Below are positions 35,816 through 44,829 of a DNA stretch of 64,000 nucleotides, piece after piece. Under the pieces are notes generated by a model. It did not search any database, was not told where the DNA came from, and was given only the letters and a program-made list of their open reading frames with translations. The first letter of the stretch is position 1. Each line of letters starts with the position of its first letter. The stretch is taken from the NCBI GenBank assembly GCA_011390955.1, contig JAABRM010000015.1, forward strand, positions 62,001-126,000. The letters are read 5' to 3'. This DNA is from Oscillatoriales cyanobacterium. Lineage in GTDB: Bacteria; Cyanobacteriota; Cyanobacteriia; Cyanobacteriales; Laspinemataceae. A program made the position numbers and the translations under genes.

Positions 35816-36050
35816 AACTTTTCTCCCAAATTTTTTTCAATAATCTTTTGCGATCGTACCACGAACTGTGGAGTCGGATAATTCTCTCTTGAGGAATTTC
35901 AATGAAATGCAACAGACTTTAACATTTCTACATAAATCAACAAAATACTTGATGATTATCCTTAGAATTACCCATAGAATCAGGGGTCAAGGGTTCTCAT
36001 GTTTTCTCGTTTTTCCCCAACTAACCCCCGCACGGCGATCGCAAATAAAA

Positions 36051-36082
36051 AGCCCCCCTTAAGAAGGGGGGTTGGGGGGATC
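36051..36082. repeat. Third copy of the CCCCCCTT-AAGGGGGG palindrome
   Basis: AGCCCCCCTTAAGAAGGGGG, then GTTGGGGGGATC, nearly identical to 27571-27601. It is in the spacer upstream of chlP (35816-36211), which otherwise shows only the hairpin at 36131. Confidence 0.85.
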
Positions 36083-36130
36083 TTCTACGGTATGAAAGCC
36101 AGAATTGTCTATTGTGTAAATAATCACAAA

Positions 36131-36166
36131 GAACCGACTAATTTTTTGACAAATTAGTCGGTTTTT
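36131..36166. terminator. Hairpin downstream of tRNA-Pro
   Basis: AACCGACTAATTT pairs with AAATTAGTCGGTT around a six-base loop, followed by TTTT on the + strand and a weaker T-run on the - strand. It lies about 45 bases past the tRNA 3' end, so it may end the tRNA transcript. Confidence 0.7.
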
Positions 36167-36211
36167 TGATTTATTTTTATCCCATGAAACATGGTTCAGG
36201 GTTTTGTCAAA

Positions 36212-36285
<74 letters not shown>

Positions 36286-36345
36286 TCTTGCCTGTATCAT
36301 AATAGCACATTATTTTTTCCTGGCAAGGGTTTTTTTAAGTTTTTT

Positions 36346-36711
36346 TCAAAAAGTTTTCAGAACTTGTGCTGCTTGCAGAATTTCTGGAACAACGGCCTCT
36401 GGCCATAAGGCTTCACAGCGGCGCCCGGTATTGAAGATCGCCTGCAAATTATAAGCATGGGGATAGCCTTCTACTTGCATCCAGAGTAAATCCGTCTCCG
36501 CTTCACAGGCAATTTTTTCTGAGTCCATCAACTCATCAGCCATCAAAGTCATGTTTTGGGCCAATTGGATCAGCAAGCGACAAAAATCATCTAATTCCGC
36601 CTGAGTCAGTTCGATCGCCCAGTCTTCCGTCCCAACTAAGCCTTGATATTCCGGGGCATCTGGATCCCAGCCAATGCGCCAGCCAGGGCCACTTTTGAGT
36701 AATTTTGCCAT
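36346..36711 (-). CDS. DUF1818 family protein
   Basis: 121 residues, the usual length for this cyanobacteria/plastid-associated family. Recognised by the N-terminus LLKSGPGWRIGWDP and the central ELTQAELDDFCRLLIQL. Function unknown. It lies 108 bases downstream of rpoZ on the same strand; an rpoZ-DUF1818 pair is, as I recall, common in cyanobacteria, so the two are probably co-transcribed. Confidence 0.88.
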   Translation of the reverse strand: MAKLLKSGPGWRIGWDPDAPEYQGLVGTEDWAIELTQAELDDFCRLLIQLAQNMTLMADELMDSEKIACEAETDLLWMQVEGYPHAYNLQAIFNTGRRCEALWPEAVVPEILQAAQVLKTF

Positions 36712-36819
36712 TGTTTGTTTGTCAATCAGTCAGCAGAGGCAGAGTCGGGAAAGGCAGAGTCGGGAGAGTCTGGGGCGATCGGGCGATCGCGGTTCGGTTA
36801 ATTGAGATTTCGCCCGCAC

Positions 36820-37047
36820 TTAGTCAGCGAGAATTTCTGGTTGATTCAATTCTTCCCACATTTCAATCACCGCTTGGATCACGGGTTTCATCGTGGGTTC
36901 GTCCATATTATCAAAATCTTCTTGACGCCGACGTTTTGCCCGGTTAGCCACTTGGACGGTAATGCGGTAACGATTAGACGCTTTGCTAATGAGTTCTTCG
37001 GATTGACGCATCAGTTGGTTATTCTGCGAAGAATGACGGTTATACAT
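36820..37047 (-). CDS. rpoZ: RNA polymerase omega subunit, cyanobacterial type
   Basis: 75 residues. The core [18 protein letters not shown] (about residues 25-42) and the following [11 protein letters not shown] with final NQPEI are diagnostic of cyanobacterial RpoZ. Omega assists assembly and sigma usage of RNA polymerase. It is upstream of DUF1818. The 750-base region behind its promoter is repeat-containing and mostly non-coding. Confidence 0.93.
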   Translation of the reverse strand: MYNRHSSQNNQLMRQSEELISKASNRYRITVQVANRAKRRRQEDFDNMDEPTMKPVIQAVIEMWEELNQPEILAD

Positions 37048-37484
37048 ATTACTGACGATTGATGGGGATAATTTTGGTGCAATTTGTCAATAGAACTGGA
37101 TCCAGGTCGTAGACTGAACAAAAGCCCAGGCAGGAACCGGATAGATCCCCTAAATTTGACTAAATTTTAAATTTAGGTAAGTCCTGACAAATTGAAGCTT
37201 TATTTTAACGGGCACTCAGGAATCCGGAAAATCTCTGTTTAGGTCAGAGACAATCCAGAATCTCAACCTTTTGGGTAAGCCTGTCTGCACGTCTATATTT
37301 ATTATAGAGCACTTTTCTGAGTTATAAAGTACAAAAAAACCTGTCATTCCCGCGCCCGCTAGAATCCAGAAAACCTCTGTAATTCAATAAAAACCGCTAT
37401 ATTCCCTAATGGTTTATTTTTCTAGATTTATGTCAGTTGAATTTTTTAAACTCCCTAATATTGATAATTTTATAAATCAAACAA
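37048..37484. other. Non-coding spacer upstream of rpoZ
   Basis: AT-rich DNA with no convincing gene. A CATTCCCGCGCCCGCTAGAATCC fragment near 37343-37366 resembles part of the piece in the 12733-12800 repeat. It must hold the rpoZ promoter; no clear boxes could be assigned. Confidence 0.5.
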
Positions 37485-37589
37485 TCAGCTAACTGGTGTG
37501 GCACTCAAAAGCACCCACAACCACGCTAATCCGCTGATTATTCCTACAAAACATAAATATTTAATTAGGATAACAATTATTTTTTTCAT
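37485..37589 (-). CDS. Possible 34-residue membrane peptide
   Basis: ATG at 37589; the peptide starts MKKIIVILIKYLC, has one hydrophobic span (FVGIISGLAWLWVLLS) and ends TPVS. The ribosome site is weak (AAAAAAG). Small one-span proteins are common in cyanobacterial photosystems, but I cannot match this one to a known subunit. Could be chance in AT-rich DNA. Confidence 0.3.
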   Translation of the reverse strand: MKKIIVILIKYLCFVGIISGLAWLWVLLSATPVS

Positions 37590-37699
37590 CTTTTTTGACT
37601 TCTGAATAATTATCATTATTTTAGAACAATTTTAAATATGCTAAACTACTTAAACTTATATATTATATATTCATTTTAATTAAAATTAATACAATTGTC

Positions 37700-37724
37700 T
37701 AGGGGCGCAAGCATTGCGCCCCTA
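37700..37724. repeat. Palindrome TAGGGGCGCAA-GCA-TTGCGCCCCTA
   Basis: Perfect 11-base arms with a three-base loop. One of two adjacent copies of a GGGGCGCAAG-type palindrome downstream of the LCP gene. Confidence 0.85.
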
Positions 37725-37745
37725 CCATATTTGTTGATTTGCTTT

Positions 37746-37768
37746 AGGGGCGCAAGGCTTGCGCCCCT
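37746..37768 (-). terminator. Second GGGGCGCAAG palindrome, next to the LCP gene end
   Basis: Arms AGGGGCGCAAG / CTTGCGCCCCT with a one-base centre, 37 bases past the LCP stop codon. Its position suits a terminator for the reverse-strand gene, but it is also a repeat. Confidence 0.5.
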
Positions 37769-37804
37769 GATGTATTTTATCAATTACAATTGAAATATTT
37801 ACAT

Positions 37805-39091
37805 TTAATCTTCTCTGTCAATCGTAAATTTACTATTTACATCTAACCCCACTCTAATGGTAATATCAGAATTAATATCCCCGATTGAACTAAGCTCAAC
37901 TTTTCCCACCGTTAATAAATTTCTCAGCCATTCTGCTTCTTGGATATTGCCTTGTTGGGCGATAATTTGGGTTGGTCTTTGAGCGATCGCCCAAGGTTCG
38001 ACTTGATAAACATTTTTAAATCCTTGGGATTTTAAATAATCTGCTAATTGTTCACTATTTCTGGGATTTTTAGTTGCATCTTGGATGGCAATTTTAATGG
38101 TTTTAGGAATCGGGGGATTTTCCCGAATATTTCTGGGTTTATCCTCAAAATTTTCTTGAATAATTTGCTGCTGAATTCCCGGATCGACCAGCCAATCGCT
38201 ACTATCATCGCTGGTTGAATCACTAAATTTACCTGGCAACAACAGCATTTTTAATTGCGGCGGATTACTTTGCACCATAAAATTCACTAAAGTGAACAGT
38301 TCTTCAGTGGTCAGGTTAGTGTCAATGTACTGTTGGCAGACGGAAATTATTTGAGGTAAAGCGGTGATTAAGGCTGGATTAGAAATACGTTGACGCAAAG
38401 CGGCTAATAACGATTGTTGTCTTTGAATTCGACTAATATCCCCCAATTCATCATTTCTAAATCGGGCAAATTGAATGGCTTGATTGCCATTGAGAGTTTG
38501 CCAACCGGGAGATAAGTTAATGGTTAATTGGCCGGTGATATCTGTGTATGACATGGGCGACGGAACCAGGATTTCTACCCCTCCGAGTAAATCGACTAAT
38601 TCCGTTAACGCGGTGGTGTGAATTCTCACATAGCGATCGATGGGAATATAGTTAAAATTGAGACTAACAACTCGTGCCGCTAATGCCGCTCCCCCGATCG
38701 CATTTGCTTGATTAATTTTCCCTTTGCCGTATTTAGGAATATGCACTGGAGTATCGCGAGGAATCCATAACAAATTAATCGCGGAGTTAGTCGGATCGAA
38801 TCTAACTAGAATCATGGTATCACTACGACCGTTCAAGCGATCGGCGGCCTGTAATTCCTCTCGCGCTAAATCTGGAATCACCGGATCGATTCCCATCAGC
38901 AAAATAGTGACTGGTCGAGAGAGTTGGTAATGCTTAAATCCTGGAGTTAATTCATTTTTGGGATAAAAATAAGATTCTAAGGGCAGTGGGGGAAAATTTG
39001 GCCGCAGTAAAGCGGCAACCCCACCAAGTGTGGCGCCGATGGTGGTGATGAGCAAACCCGTAAAGCCCCAGGAGATTAGCCGTGCTACCAT
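37805..39091 (-). CDS. LytR-CpsA-Psr (LCP) family protein with LytR_C domain
   Basis: 428 residues. One N-terminal membrane anchor (about 7-29). LCP domain at about 60-240 with RPVTILLMGID, RSDTMILVRFDP, WIPRDTPVHIPKYGKGKINQ and the FARFRNDELGDISRIQRQQ signature. C-terminal LytR_C domain at about 335-428. LCP enzymes transfer undecaprenyl-linked glycopolymers to the cell wall or other acceptors, so it may attach surface polysaccharide; the manC gene is divergent and a polysaccharide locus starts 4.5 kb away. Confidence 0.92.
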   Translation of the reverse strand: MVARLISWGFTGLLITTIGATLGGVAALLRPNFPPLPLESYFYPKNELTPGFKHYQLSRPVTILLMGIDPVIPDLAREELQAADRLNGRSDTMILVRFDPTNSAINLLWIPRDTPVHIPKYGKGKINQANAIGGAALAARVVSLNFNYIPIDRYVRIHTTALTELVDLLGGVEILVPSPMSYTDITGQLTINLSPGWQTLNGNQAIQFARFRNDELGDISRIQRQQSLLAALRQRISNPALITALPQIISVCQQYIDTNLTTEELFTLVNFMVQSNPPQLKMLLLPGKFSDSTSDDSSDWLVDPGIQQQIIQENFEDKPRNIRENPPIPKTIKIAIQDATKNPRNSEQLADYLKSQGFKNVYQVEPWAIAQRPTQIIAQQGNIQEAEWLRNLLTVGKVELSSIGDINSDITIRVGLDVNSKFTIDRED

Positions 39092-39177
39092 CTCAATGCA
39101 TGATTTCGGAGGAATGAGTATTTTTCTGGGATCCGCGAAGTGGCGGCGATCGCCTATTATGTATGACCGCAGGCGTT

Positions 39178-39312
39178 AATGGCCTATTTTAATGGTCTAT
39201 TTTCATGGTCTATGATGATGGTCTATTTTAATGGTCTATTTTAATGGTCTATTTTAATGGCCTATTTTTAATGGTCTATGATGATCGTCTATTTTAATCG
39301 TCTATGATGATA
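39178..39312. repeat. 13-base tandem repeat (TTTTAATGGTCTA)
   Basis: About nine units of TTTTAATGGTCTA with variants GATGATGGTCTA and CATGGTCTA, between the divergent LCP and manC promoters. Period 13, unlike the heptamers elsewhere. The rest of the 39092-39437 spacer shows nothing recognisable. Confidence 0.85.
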
Positions 39313-39437
39313 GCCGATGTCGATCGCCTGTTAAAGAGTAGCAAAAATATTATCTCGGTGTATCTATAGCCATAATCAAGCGATCGCTCAAGGATCGCAT
39401 CTAAGCATAAACTAAAATAAGCAGACCAAATATAATT

Positions 39438-40502
39438 ATGAACCACACAGTAATGATACCTGTGATTCTGGCGGGGGGAAAAGGGGAACGCTTCTGGCCC
39501 CTCAGCCGCCAGCAACGACCGAAGCAGTTTTTAAGCTTAGATGGCAGTGGCCGATCGCTGTTACAAGCTACCGCCGATCGCCTATTAAATATTAGTGGCG
39601 GTTGGCAAAATTTATGGGTAGTCTCGCGGGGTGATTTAATCGACGCTTTGCGAGAACAGTTGCCGGACTTGCCACCGGAAAATTTACTCCTAGAACCGGA
39701 AGGACGGGACACCGCCCCAGCAGTGGCTTGGAGTACCTGGGAAATTGTCCAACGTTATGGGGAAGATGCGGCGATCGGGTTTTTCCCCGCCGACCATTGG
39801 ATTGACAAACCAGAAGTTTTTGAGCAAACTTTAACCGCTGCCAGTGAGTTAGCCAAAGAAAAACGGGCGATCGTCACCTTGGGGGTCAAACCGGGTTATG
39901 CCGCCACGGGCTACGGCTATATTGAACAAGGGGAAGCCGTAGGGGAATTTGGTGGGTTGCCCGCTTACCAAGTTAGCCGGTTTACAGAAAAACCCGATCT
40001 CGCCACCGCTGAGGAATTTTTAGCCACGGGTCGGTTTAGCTGGAATAGTGGGATGTTTATTTTCCGAGGAGGCGTGGTTCTCGACGAACTCAGGCAATAT
40101 GCCCCGGAAATTGTCAACCCGATCGCCGAGAAAGGGGTGGCTGGCTATGGGCAAGTTCCCAAGAAAAGTATTGACTACGCCCTGATGGAAAAGACCAAAT
40201 TGGCTTATGTCTTACCCGTAGATTTTGGTTGGGATGATTTGGGGGACTGGAATGCGATCGCCCGCTTACTTCAAGGGGACAAACCCAACGTAGAACTCGC
40301 CCAACATTTAGGACTCGACACCACCGGGACTTTATTCTATGCCACAGGGGAGGACGATCTAATTGTCACCATTGGACTAGAAGACATGGTGGTAGTCCGC
40401 GATGGTAAAGTCACCCTAATCGTCAAAAAAGACCGCACCCAAGAAATCAAGCAAGTTCTGAAAAAACTGCAAGACCATCCTAAATTTAGTCAAGAATGTT
40501 AA
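39438..40502 (+). CDS. manC: Mannose-1-phosphate guanylyltransferase
   Basis: 354 residues. It makes GDP-mannose from mannose-1-phosphate and GTP, a sugar donor for surface polysaccharide. The pyrophosphorylase signature LAGGKGERFWPLSR with RPKQFL is at about 11-31; FFPADHW and the FTEKP motif follow. The enzyme is monofunctional: the isomerase/cupin half usual in bifunctional ManC/AlgA proteins is encoded by the next separate gene after a heptamer module. Confidence 0.93.
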   Translation: MNHTVMIPVILAGGKGERFWPLSRQQRPKQFLSLDGSGRSLLQATADRLLNISGGWQNLWVVSRGDLIDALREQLPDLPPENLLLEPEGRDTAPAVAWSTWEIVQRYGEDAAIGFFPADHWIDKPEVFEQTLTAASELAKEKRAIVTLGVKPGYAATGYGYIEQGEAVGEFGGLPAYQVSRFTEKPDLATAEEFLATGRFSWNSGMFIFRGGVVLDELRQYAPEIVNPIAEKGVAGYGQVPKKSIDYALMEKTKLAYVLPVDFGWDDLGDWNAIARLLQGDKPNVELAQHLGLDTTGTLFYATGEDDLIVTIGLEDMVVVRDGKVTLIVKKDRTQEIKQVLKKLQDHPKFSQEC

Positions 40503-40699
40503 TGGTTGTTGGTTGTTGGTTGTTGGTTGTTGGTTGATTGTTATTTGTTGATTGTTATTTGTTCTTTGTTCTTTGTTCATTGTTCTTTGTTCAACAACCA
40601 ACCAACAACCAACAACAACCAACAAACAACCAACAACAACCAACCAAGAACCAAGAACCAACAACCAACAACCAACAACCAACAACCAATAACTAACAA
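40503..40699. repeat. Heptamer module between manC and the cupin gene
   Basis: GGTTGTT units (40503-40585, with TTGTTCTTTGTTC variants) are followed by CAACAACCAACAAC units (40592-40699). Complementary arms, as in the pha operon spacers. Confidence 0.88.
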
Positions 40700-40717
40700 A
40701 AATTATCGGAGAAAATA

Positions 40718-41125
40718 ATGAGCAACGAAATCAAAGAAAGTCAACAAGATCCCATCCCCACCACCCAAGCAGCAGAAGGAGAAACCGAGTCTAAATATTG
40801 GGGTGCAGTTACAGTCTTAGAAACCGGATCCCGTTATCGGATTAGTCGGGTAGAAGTCAAACCCGGACATCGGATGATGACCCAAGTTCACTATCATCGC
40901 AGTGAACATTGGATCGTAGTTTCTGGTACAGCCAAAGTGGTTTGTAACAATCAAGAAACCCTGGTTATGCCCAACCAGTCCACCTATGTTCCCTCTTGTA
41001 CCCCCCACCATGTAGAAAATCCGGGCGTCATTCCCCTGGTAATGATTGAAGTCCAAAATGGTGACTATTTAGGGGATGATGACACCGTTCGCTTATCGGA
41101 CGAAGAAGCAGTAACCTGGAAATAG
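40718..41125 (+). CDS. Mannose-6-phosphate isomerase type II-like cupin
   Basis: 135 residues. A single cupin matching the C-terminal half of bifunctional mannose-1-phosphate guanylyltransferase/mannose-6-phosphate isomerase: YRISRVEVKPGHRMM, then the metal-binding HYHRSEHW and a late PHHVENPG histidine pair. Preceded by GGAGAAAATA. With manC it would supply mannose-6-phosphate interconversion and GDP-mannose. An N-terminal Gln/Thr-rich tail of about 25 residues is extra. Confidence 0.88.
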   Translation: MSNEIKESQQDPIPTTQAAEGETESKYWGAVTVLETGSRYRISRVEVKPGHRMMTQVHYHRSEHWIVVSGTAKVVCNNQETLVMPNQSTYVPSCTPHHVENPGVIPLVMIEVQNGDYLGDDDTVRLSDEEAVTWK

Positions 41126-41133
41126 GATGATTC

Positions 41134-41172
41134 AAAAACCGGGTTTTTTATCAGAAAAAAAACCCGGTTTTT
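41134..41172 (+). terminator. Terminator-like palindrome after the cupin gene
   Basis: AAAAACCGGGTTTTTT and AAAAAACCCGGTTTTT arms, eight bases past the stop codon and followed by T-rich DNA. It shares the CCGGGTTT core with the palindromes near the Uma2 genes. Confidence 0.75.
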
Positions 41173-41218
41173 ATGTTTTTTTATGTTTTTACCGTAGGGT
41201 GGGCTTTTGCCCACCCTA

Positions 41219-41340
41219 CAATCAACAACCAACAATCAACAACCAACAACCAACCAACAACCAACAACAACCAACAACCAACAACCAACAACCAACAACT
41301 AACAACCAACAACAACCAACAACCAACCAACAACCAAAAT
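41219..41340. repeat. CA-rich heptamer array upstream of the UbiB gene
   Basis: About 15 CCAACAA/TCAACAA units running to within five bases of the UbiB start codon. It has no GT-rich partner. Confidence 0.88.
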
Positions 41341-41344
41341 TACT

Positions 41345-42994
41345 ATGTTTTCCAGTATTGCCAAAGCCAGTGTCAGACAAAAAGAAATTTTTGAAGTAGT
41401 CCTGCGTAATGGCTGGGATTATATGTGGAGTTTGCTGACTGGTGGCAAACCGGACGAACCCAAATTACCCACTCCAGCAGTATTGCGAAATATCTTAATC
41501 GAACTTGGGCCGGTCTATGTCAAATTAGGACAACTTTTAAGCACTCGTCCCGACCTGTTACCCCAAGCTTATATTGAAGAGTTAACCGCATTGCAAGCGG
41601 ATGTTCCCCCGGTCGCTTGGGTACAAGTGGAAGCATTGCTACAAGAACAAATGGGCGGTTTATTTCGGGATAAATTTCGCACCTTTGACTCTAGACCTGT
41701 GGCTGCCGGATCGATCGCCCAAACCCATCGCGCAACGTTGCCCAATGGTCGAGAAGTGGCGGTAAAAGTGCAACGTCCGGGCATCGATGAAATCGTCAAT
41801 CAAGATATTGCCTTGATTAAATCTTTAGCGGAATTAGCGGATTTAACCGATTTAGGAGAAACCTATAATTTTCGGGGATTAGCGGCAGAATTTATCACCT
41901 CTTTAAACGACGAGTTAGACTTTTCTCAAGAAGCCAGTTATACCGATCGCTTACGGCGGAATTTAGCCAAAAGTCGTTGGTTTGACGCCAAAGAATTGGT
42001 GATTCCAGAGATTGTTTGGGAACTGACCACCCAAAAAGTTTTGGTGATGGAATGGTTGGATGGTAAGCCAATTTTAACCTGGGATTTTCAGTTGCCCAAT
42101 GGCAATGAAGACCAAGCCACAAAAAAGGCGATCGCCACCTTATTAACCCGCGTATTCTTTCAACAAATTTGTCTGGATGGCTTCTTTCATGCCGATCCCC
42201 ACCCAGGCAACTTATTTTATCTCACCGATGGTCGCGTGGCTTTATTAGACTGTGGTATGATTGGCCGTCTTGACCCCGTAACCCAGAAAGTTTTAATTGA
42301 ATTACTCCTAGCAATGGTCAACTTAGATGCCCAACGCTGTGCCCAATTAACCTTAGAACTTTCTCCCTCAGCCATTAGTATTAACTTAGCCCGCTTAGAA
42401 ACAGACTATGACCGACTATTGCGAAAATATTACAATCTGAATCTATCAGAAATAAGCTTTGGTGAGTTATTTTATGAAGTGTTAGAAGCTGCCCGCAGTA
42501 ACCAAGTCCGTTTACCGGCAAACTTGGGCTTATGTGCTAAAACTTTAGCCAATTTAGAAGGGGTTGCCCGTACCCTAGATCCGGAATATAATATTTCCGA
42601 ACAAATTAAACCCTTAATGACCGATTTATTTAGTCGGCAACTGATTGGAGAAGCCCCAATTCCTGCCCTACTCAGAACCGCCTTAGACCTAAAAAGTTTA
42701 TCCCTACAATCACCTCGACAGGTCGAAATGTTATTAGATCGCATTACCTCAGAAAGGCTGCGCTGGAATTTGCGGATCCAAGAATTAGATGACCTGCGCC
42801 GTAGTATTGATGATTCTGCGAACCGTCTGTCTTTTAGTATTTTGGTCGGTTCTTTAATTATGGGCGCCGCGATTATTTCTTCCCAAGAACCGATCGCCCA
42901 AGTTTATTGGGTCAGTGAGGCATTATTTGCAACGGCCAGCTTATTAGGTTTATGGTTAATTATCAGTATTCTGCGATCGGGAAAATTACGTTAA
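41345..42994 (+). CDS. ABC1/UbiB family atypical kinase
   Basis: 549 residues. The KxGQ motif (YVKLGQLLSTRPDLLP, about residues 58-73), Ala-rich loop AAGSIAQTHRA, catalytic VAVKVQRPG and metal-binding region DGFFHADPHPGN with LLDCGMIG are present; two C-terminal membrane spans follow (about 500-545). UbiB-family proteins support prenylquinone biosynthesis or lipid transport; cyanobacteria carry several paralogues, so I do not assign a symbol. The start ATG is five bases after a heptamer array, leaving little room for a normal ribosome site. Confidence 0.92.
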   Translation: MFSSIAKASVRQKEIFEVVLRNGWDYMWSLLTGGKPDEPKLPTPAVLRNILIELGPVYVKLGQLLSTRPDLLPQAYIEELTALQADVPPVAWVQVEALLQEQMGGLFRDKFRTFDSRPVAAGSIAQTHRATLPNGREVAVKVQRPGIDEIVNQDIALIKSLAELADLTDLGETYNFRGLAAEFITSLNDELDFSQEASYTDRLRRNLAKSRWFDAKELVIPEIVWELTTQKVLVMEWLDGKPILTWDFQLPNGNEDQATKKAIATLLTRVFFQQICLDGFFHADPHPGNLFYLTDGRVALLDCGMIGRLDPVTQKVLIELLLAMVNLDAQRCAQLTLELSPSAISINLARLETDYDRLLRKYYNLNLSEISFGELFYEVLEAARSNQVRLPANLGLCAKTLANLEGVARTLDPEYNISEQIKPLMTDLFSRQLIGEAPIPALLRTALDLKSLSLQSPRQVEMLLDRITSERLRWNLRIQELDDLRRSIDDSANRLSFSILVGSLIMGAAIISSQEPIAQVYWVSEALFATASLLGLWLIISILRSGKLR

Positions 42995-43583
42995 AGATTT
43001 TGTAAATTTTTGTGATTTGTTGACAATTTACTTGACATTTTGCTTGATTTTTGCCAAGGGGAAAAGCCAATATTCCCCTGGGATTTTCCTCTCCCCAATG
43101 ATAATCAAGTCCCCCGAAATATCGGATGCGATCGCCTGTTAGTGGAGACGATATCGCCAACCGCAGTAAAATTTACAAAATCTTTAGAATACATCAAAGA
43201 TTGTAAAGTTTTATTAAAGTTATAAAAGATCGGCCAAAAACAAATATAATAGATTTCAATTGCTGGCATTGGCATATTGGCTAAAAATATGCTAAACCAT
43301 CATATCGATGGCCAAAATAAACAAGTTAGATTAGGCAATGCCTACCTAAAGAAATCCAGAGTAGCTTGCGCCCGGTGCTGAATAAGAATCAGCGCAAAAA
43401 ATAGTTGTTTGCCAGCTAAATGCGATCGTAGCATAATGTTACCAATAGTAACAATCCAATGTGTTGATCTAAAATCATAAAAACTATATTATGATTTAGA
43501 TAAACCTCAACCAAAAATCAAACAACCAGACCAGCAGCAACTAAAACTATCTAAAGCTTCGGGAGAAAACCATACCAACGGAT
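42995..43583. other. Spacer upstream of the polysaccharide locus
   Basis: About 590 bases with no recognisable gene. Scattered HIP1-related GCGATCG sites occur, plus an AAATCATAAAAACTATATTATGATTT inverted repeat near 43468-43497, close to the likely promoter of the first glycosyltransferase gene. Confidence 0.5.
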
Positions 43584-44789
43584 ATGACCATCGCTTACTT
43601 AATCAATCAATATCCCAAGGTCAGTCACAGCTTCATCCGACGTGAAATCGCCGGACTCGAAGCTAACGGCATTCCCGTGGCTCGTTTTTCCATCCGCACT
43701 TGTGCCCCAGAACTGGTTGACGAAGCTGATAAACAAGAGTTAGAAAAAACCCAAGCTATTTTAGGAATTGGTATTGCTGGATTGCTATTTGCTTTACTTC
43801 GTGTAGCCATTACCAAACCAGTTCCTTTCCTCAAAGCTTTGAGTCTAACGATTAAAGTTGGCTGGAAATCAGAACGAGGTATCTTGCGTAATTTCGCTTA
43901 CCTAGCGGAAGCTTGCGTTCTCCTCGGTTGGTGTTCCAAATCAGCAATTACCCACATTCATGCCCACTTTGGCACAAATTCCACCACTGTGGCAATGTTA
44001 TGTGAAGTGCTCGGCGGCCCACCTTATAGTTTCACCGTTCATGGACCAGAAGAATTTGACAAAGTGGAAGCGATCGCCTTGTCAGAAAAAATCAACCGGG
44101 CTGCATTTGTGGTCGCGGTAAGTTCCTTTGGCAAAAGTCAACTCTGCCGCTGGTGTAATTATGAACATTGGTCAAAAATCCATGTGATTCACTGTGGGGT
44201 AGACGAGACATTTTTAACCCAGACCCATGTCCCTGTGCCCAATGAACCGCGCTTAGTTTGTGTCGGCAGACTGGGCGAACAGAAAGGACATTTGCTACTT
44301 TTAGAAGCAGTCCGCCAGTTAGCCACTGAAGGATTAAAATTTAAGCTAATATTGGTGGGCGATGGCCCATTGCGGGAAAACATCGAGGCAGAAATTGCCA
44401 AATCTAATCTCCATGATTATATTGAGATTACCGGCTGGGCGAGTAGCACCGAAGTGCGCCAACAAATGTTGGCCTCAAGAGCCCTAGTCTTACCCAGTTT
44501 TGCCGAAGGTTTGCCCGTGGTAATCATGGAAGCATTAGCCCTGGGTCGTCCAGCGATCGGCACTTATGTGGCAGGAATACCGGAATTGGTCGAACCCGGT
44601 GTTTGCGGTTGGTTGGTGCCTGCGGGTTCCCTCGAACCCCTCACGGCAGCAATGCGATCGGCATTAACCAGCCCTGTAGAAAACCTGGAAACGATGGGTA
44701 AAATAGGGTGCGATCGGGTAGCGAGTCAGCACAATGCCCTCACCGAGGCCAAAAAATTAGCTGCCCTGTTTCACAAGTACAGCGCCTAA
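43584..44789 (+). CDS. Glycosyltransferase family 4
   Basis: 401 residues. The N-terminus IAYLINQYPKVSHSFIRREI is typical of colanic-acid-type (WcaL-like) GT4 enzymes; HAHFGTNSTTVA, FTVHGPEEFD and the donor site RLGEQKGHLLLLEAV plus FAEGLPVVIMEALALGRP (the E-x7-E motif) are visible. First gene of the polysaccharide locus on the + strand, 40 bases before the flippase gene. Linkage and sugar unknown. Confidence 0.9.
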   Translation: MTIAYLINQYPKVSHSFIRREIAGLEANGIPVARFSIRTCAPELVDEADKQELEKTQAILGIGIAGLLFALLRVAITKPVPFLKALSLTIKVGWKSERGILRNFAYLAEACVLLGWCSKSAITHIHAHFGTNSTTVAMLCEVLGGPPYSFTVHGPEEFDKVEAIALSEKINRAAFVVAVSSFGKSQLCRWCNYEHWSKIHVIHCGVDETFLTQTHVPVPNEPRLVCVGRLGEQKGHLLLLEAVRQLATEGLKFKLILVGDGPLRENIEAEIAKSNLHDYIEITGWASSTEVRQQMLASRALVLPSFAEGLPVVIMEALALGRPAIGTYVAGIPELVEPGVCGWLVPAGSLEPLTAAMRSALTSPVENLETMGKIGCDRVASQHNALTEAKKLAALFHKYSA

Positions 44790-44829
44790 TTAACTCACCA
44801 TCCCAGCATTCACACCACTAGGAACCCTA

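Noticed and set aside
40416-40718. Frames on both strands between manC and the cupin gene
   Set aside because: Translated heptamers (LLVVGCW, NNQPTT) only.
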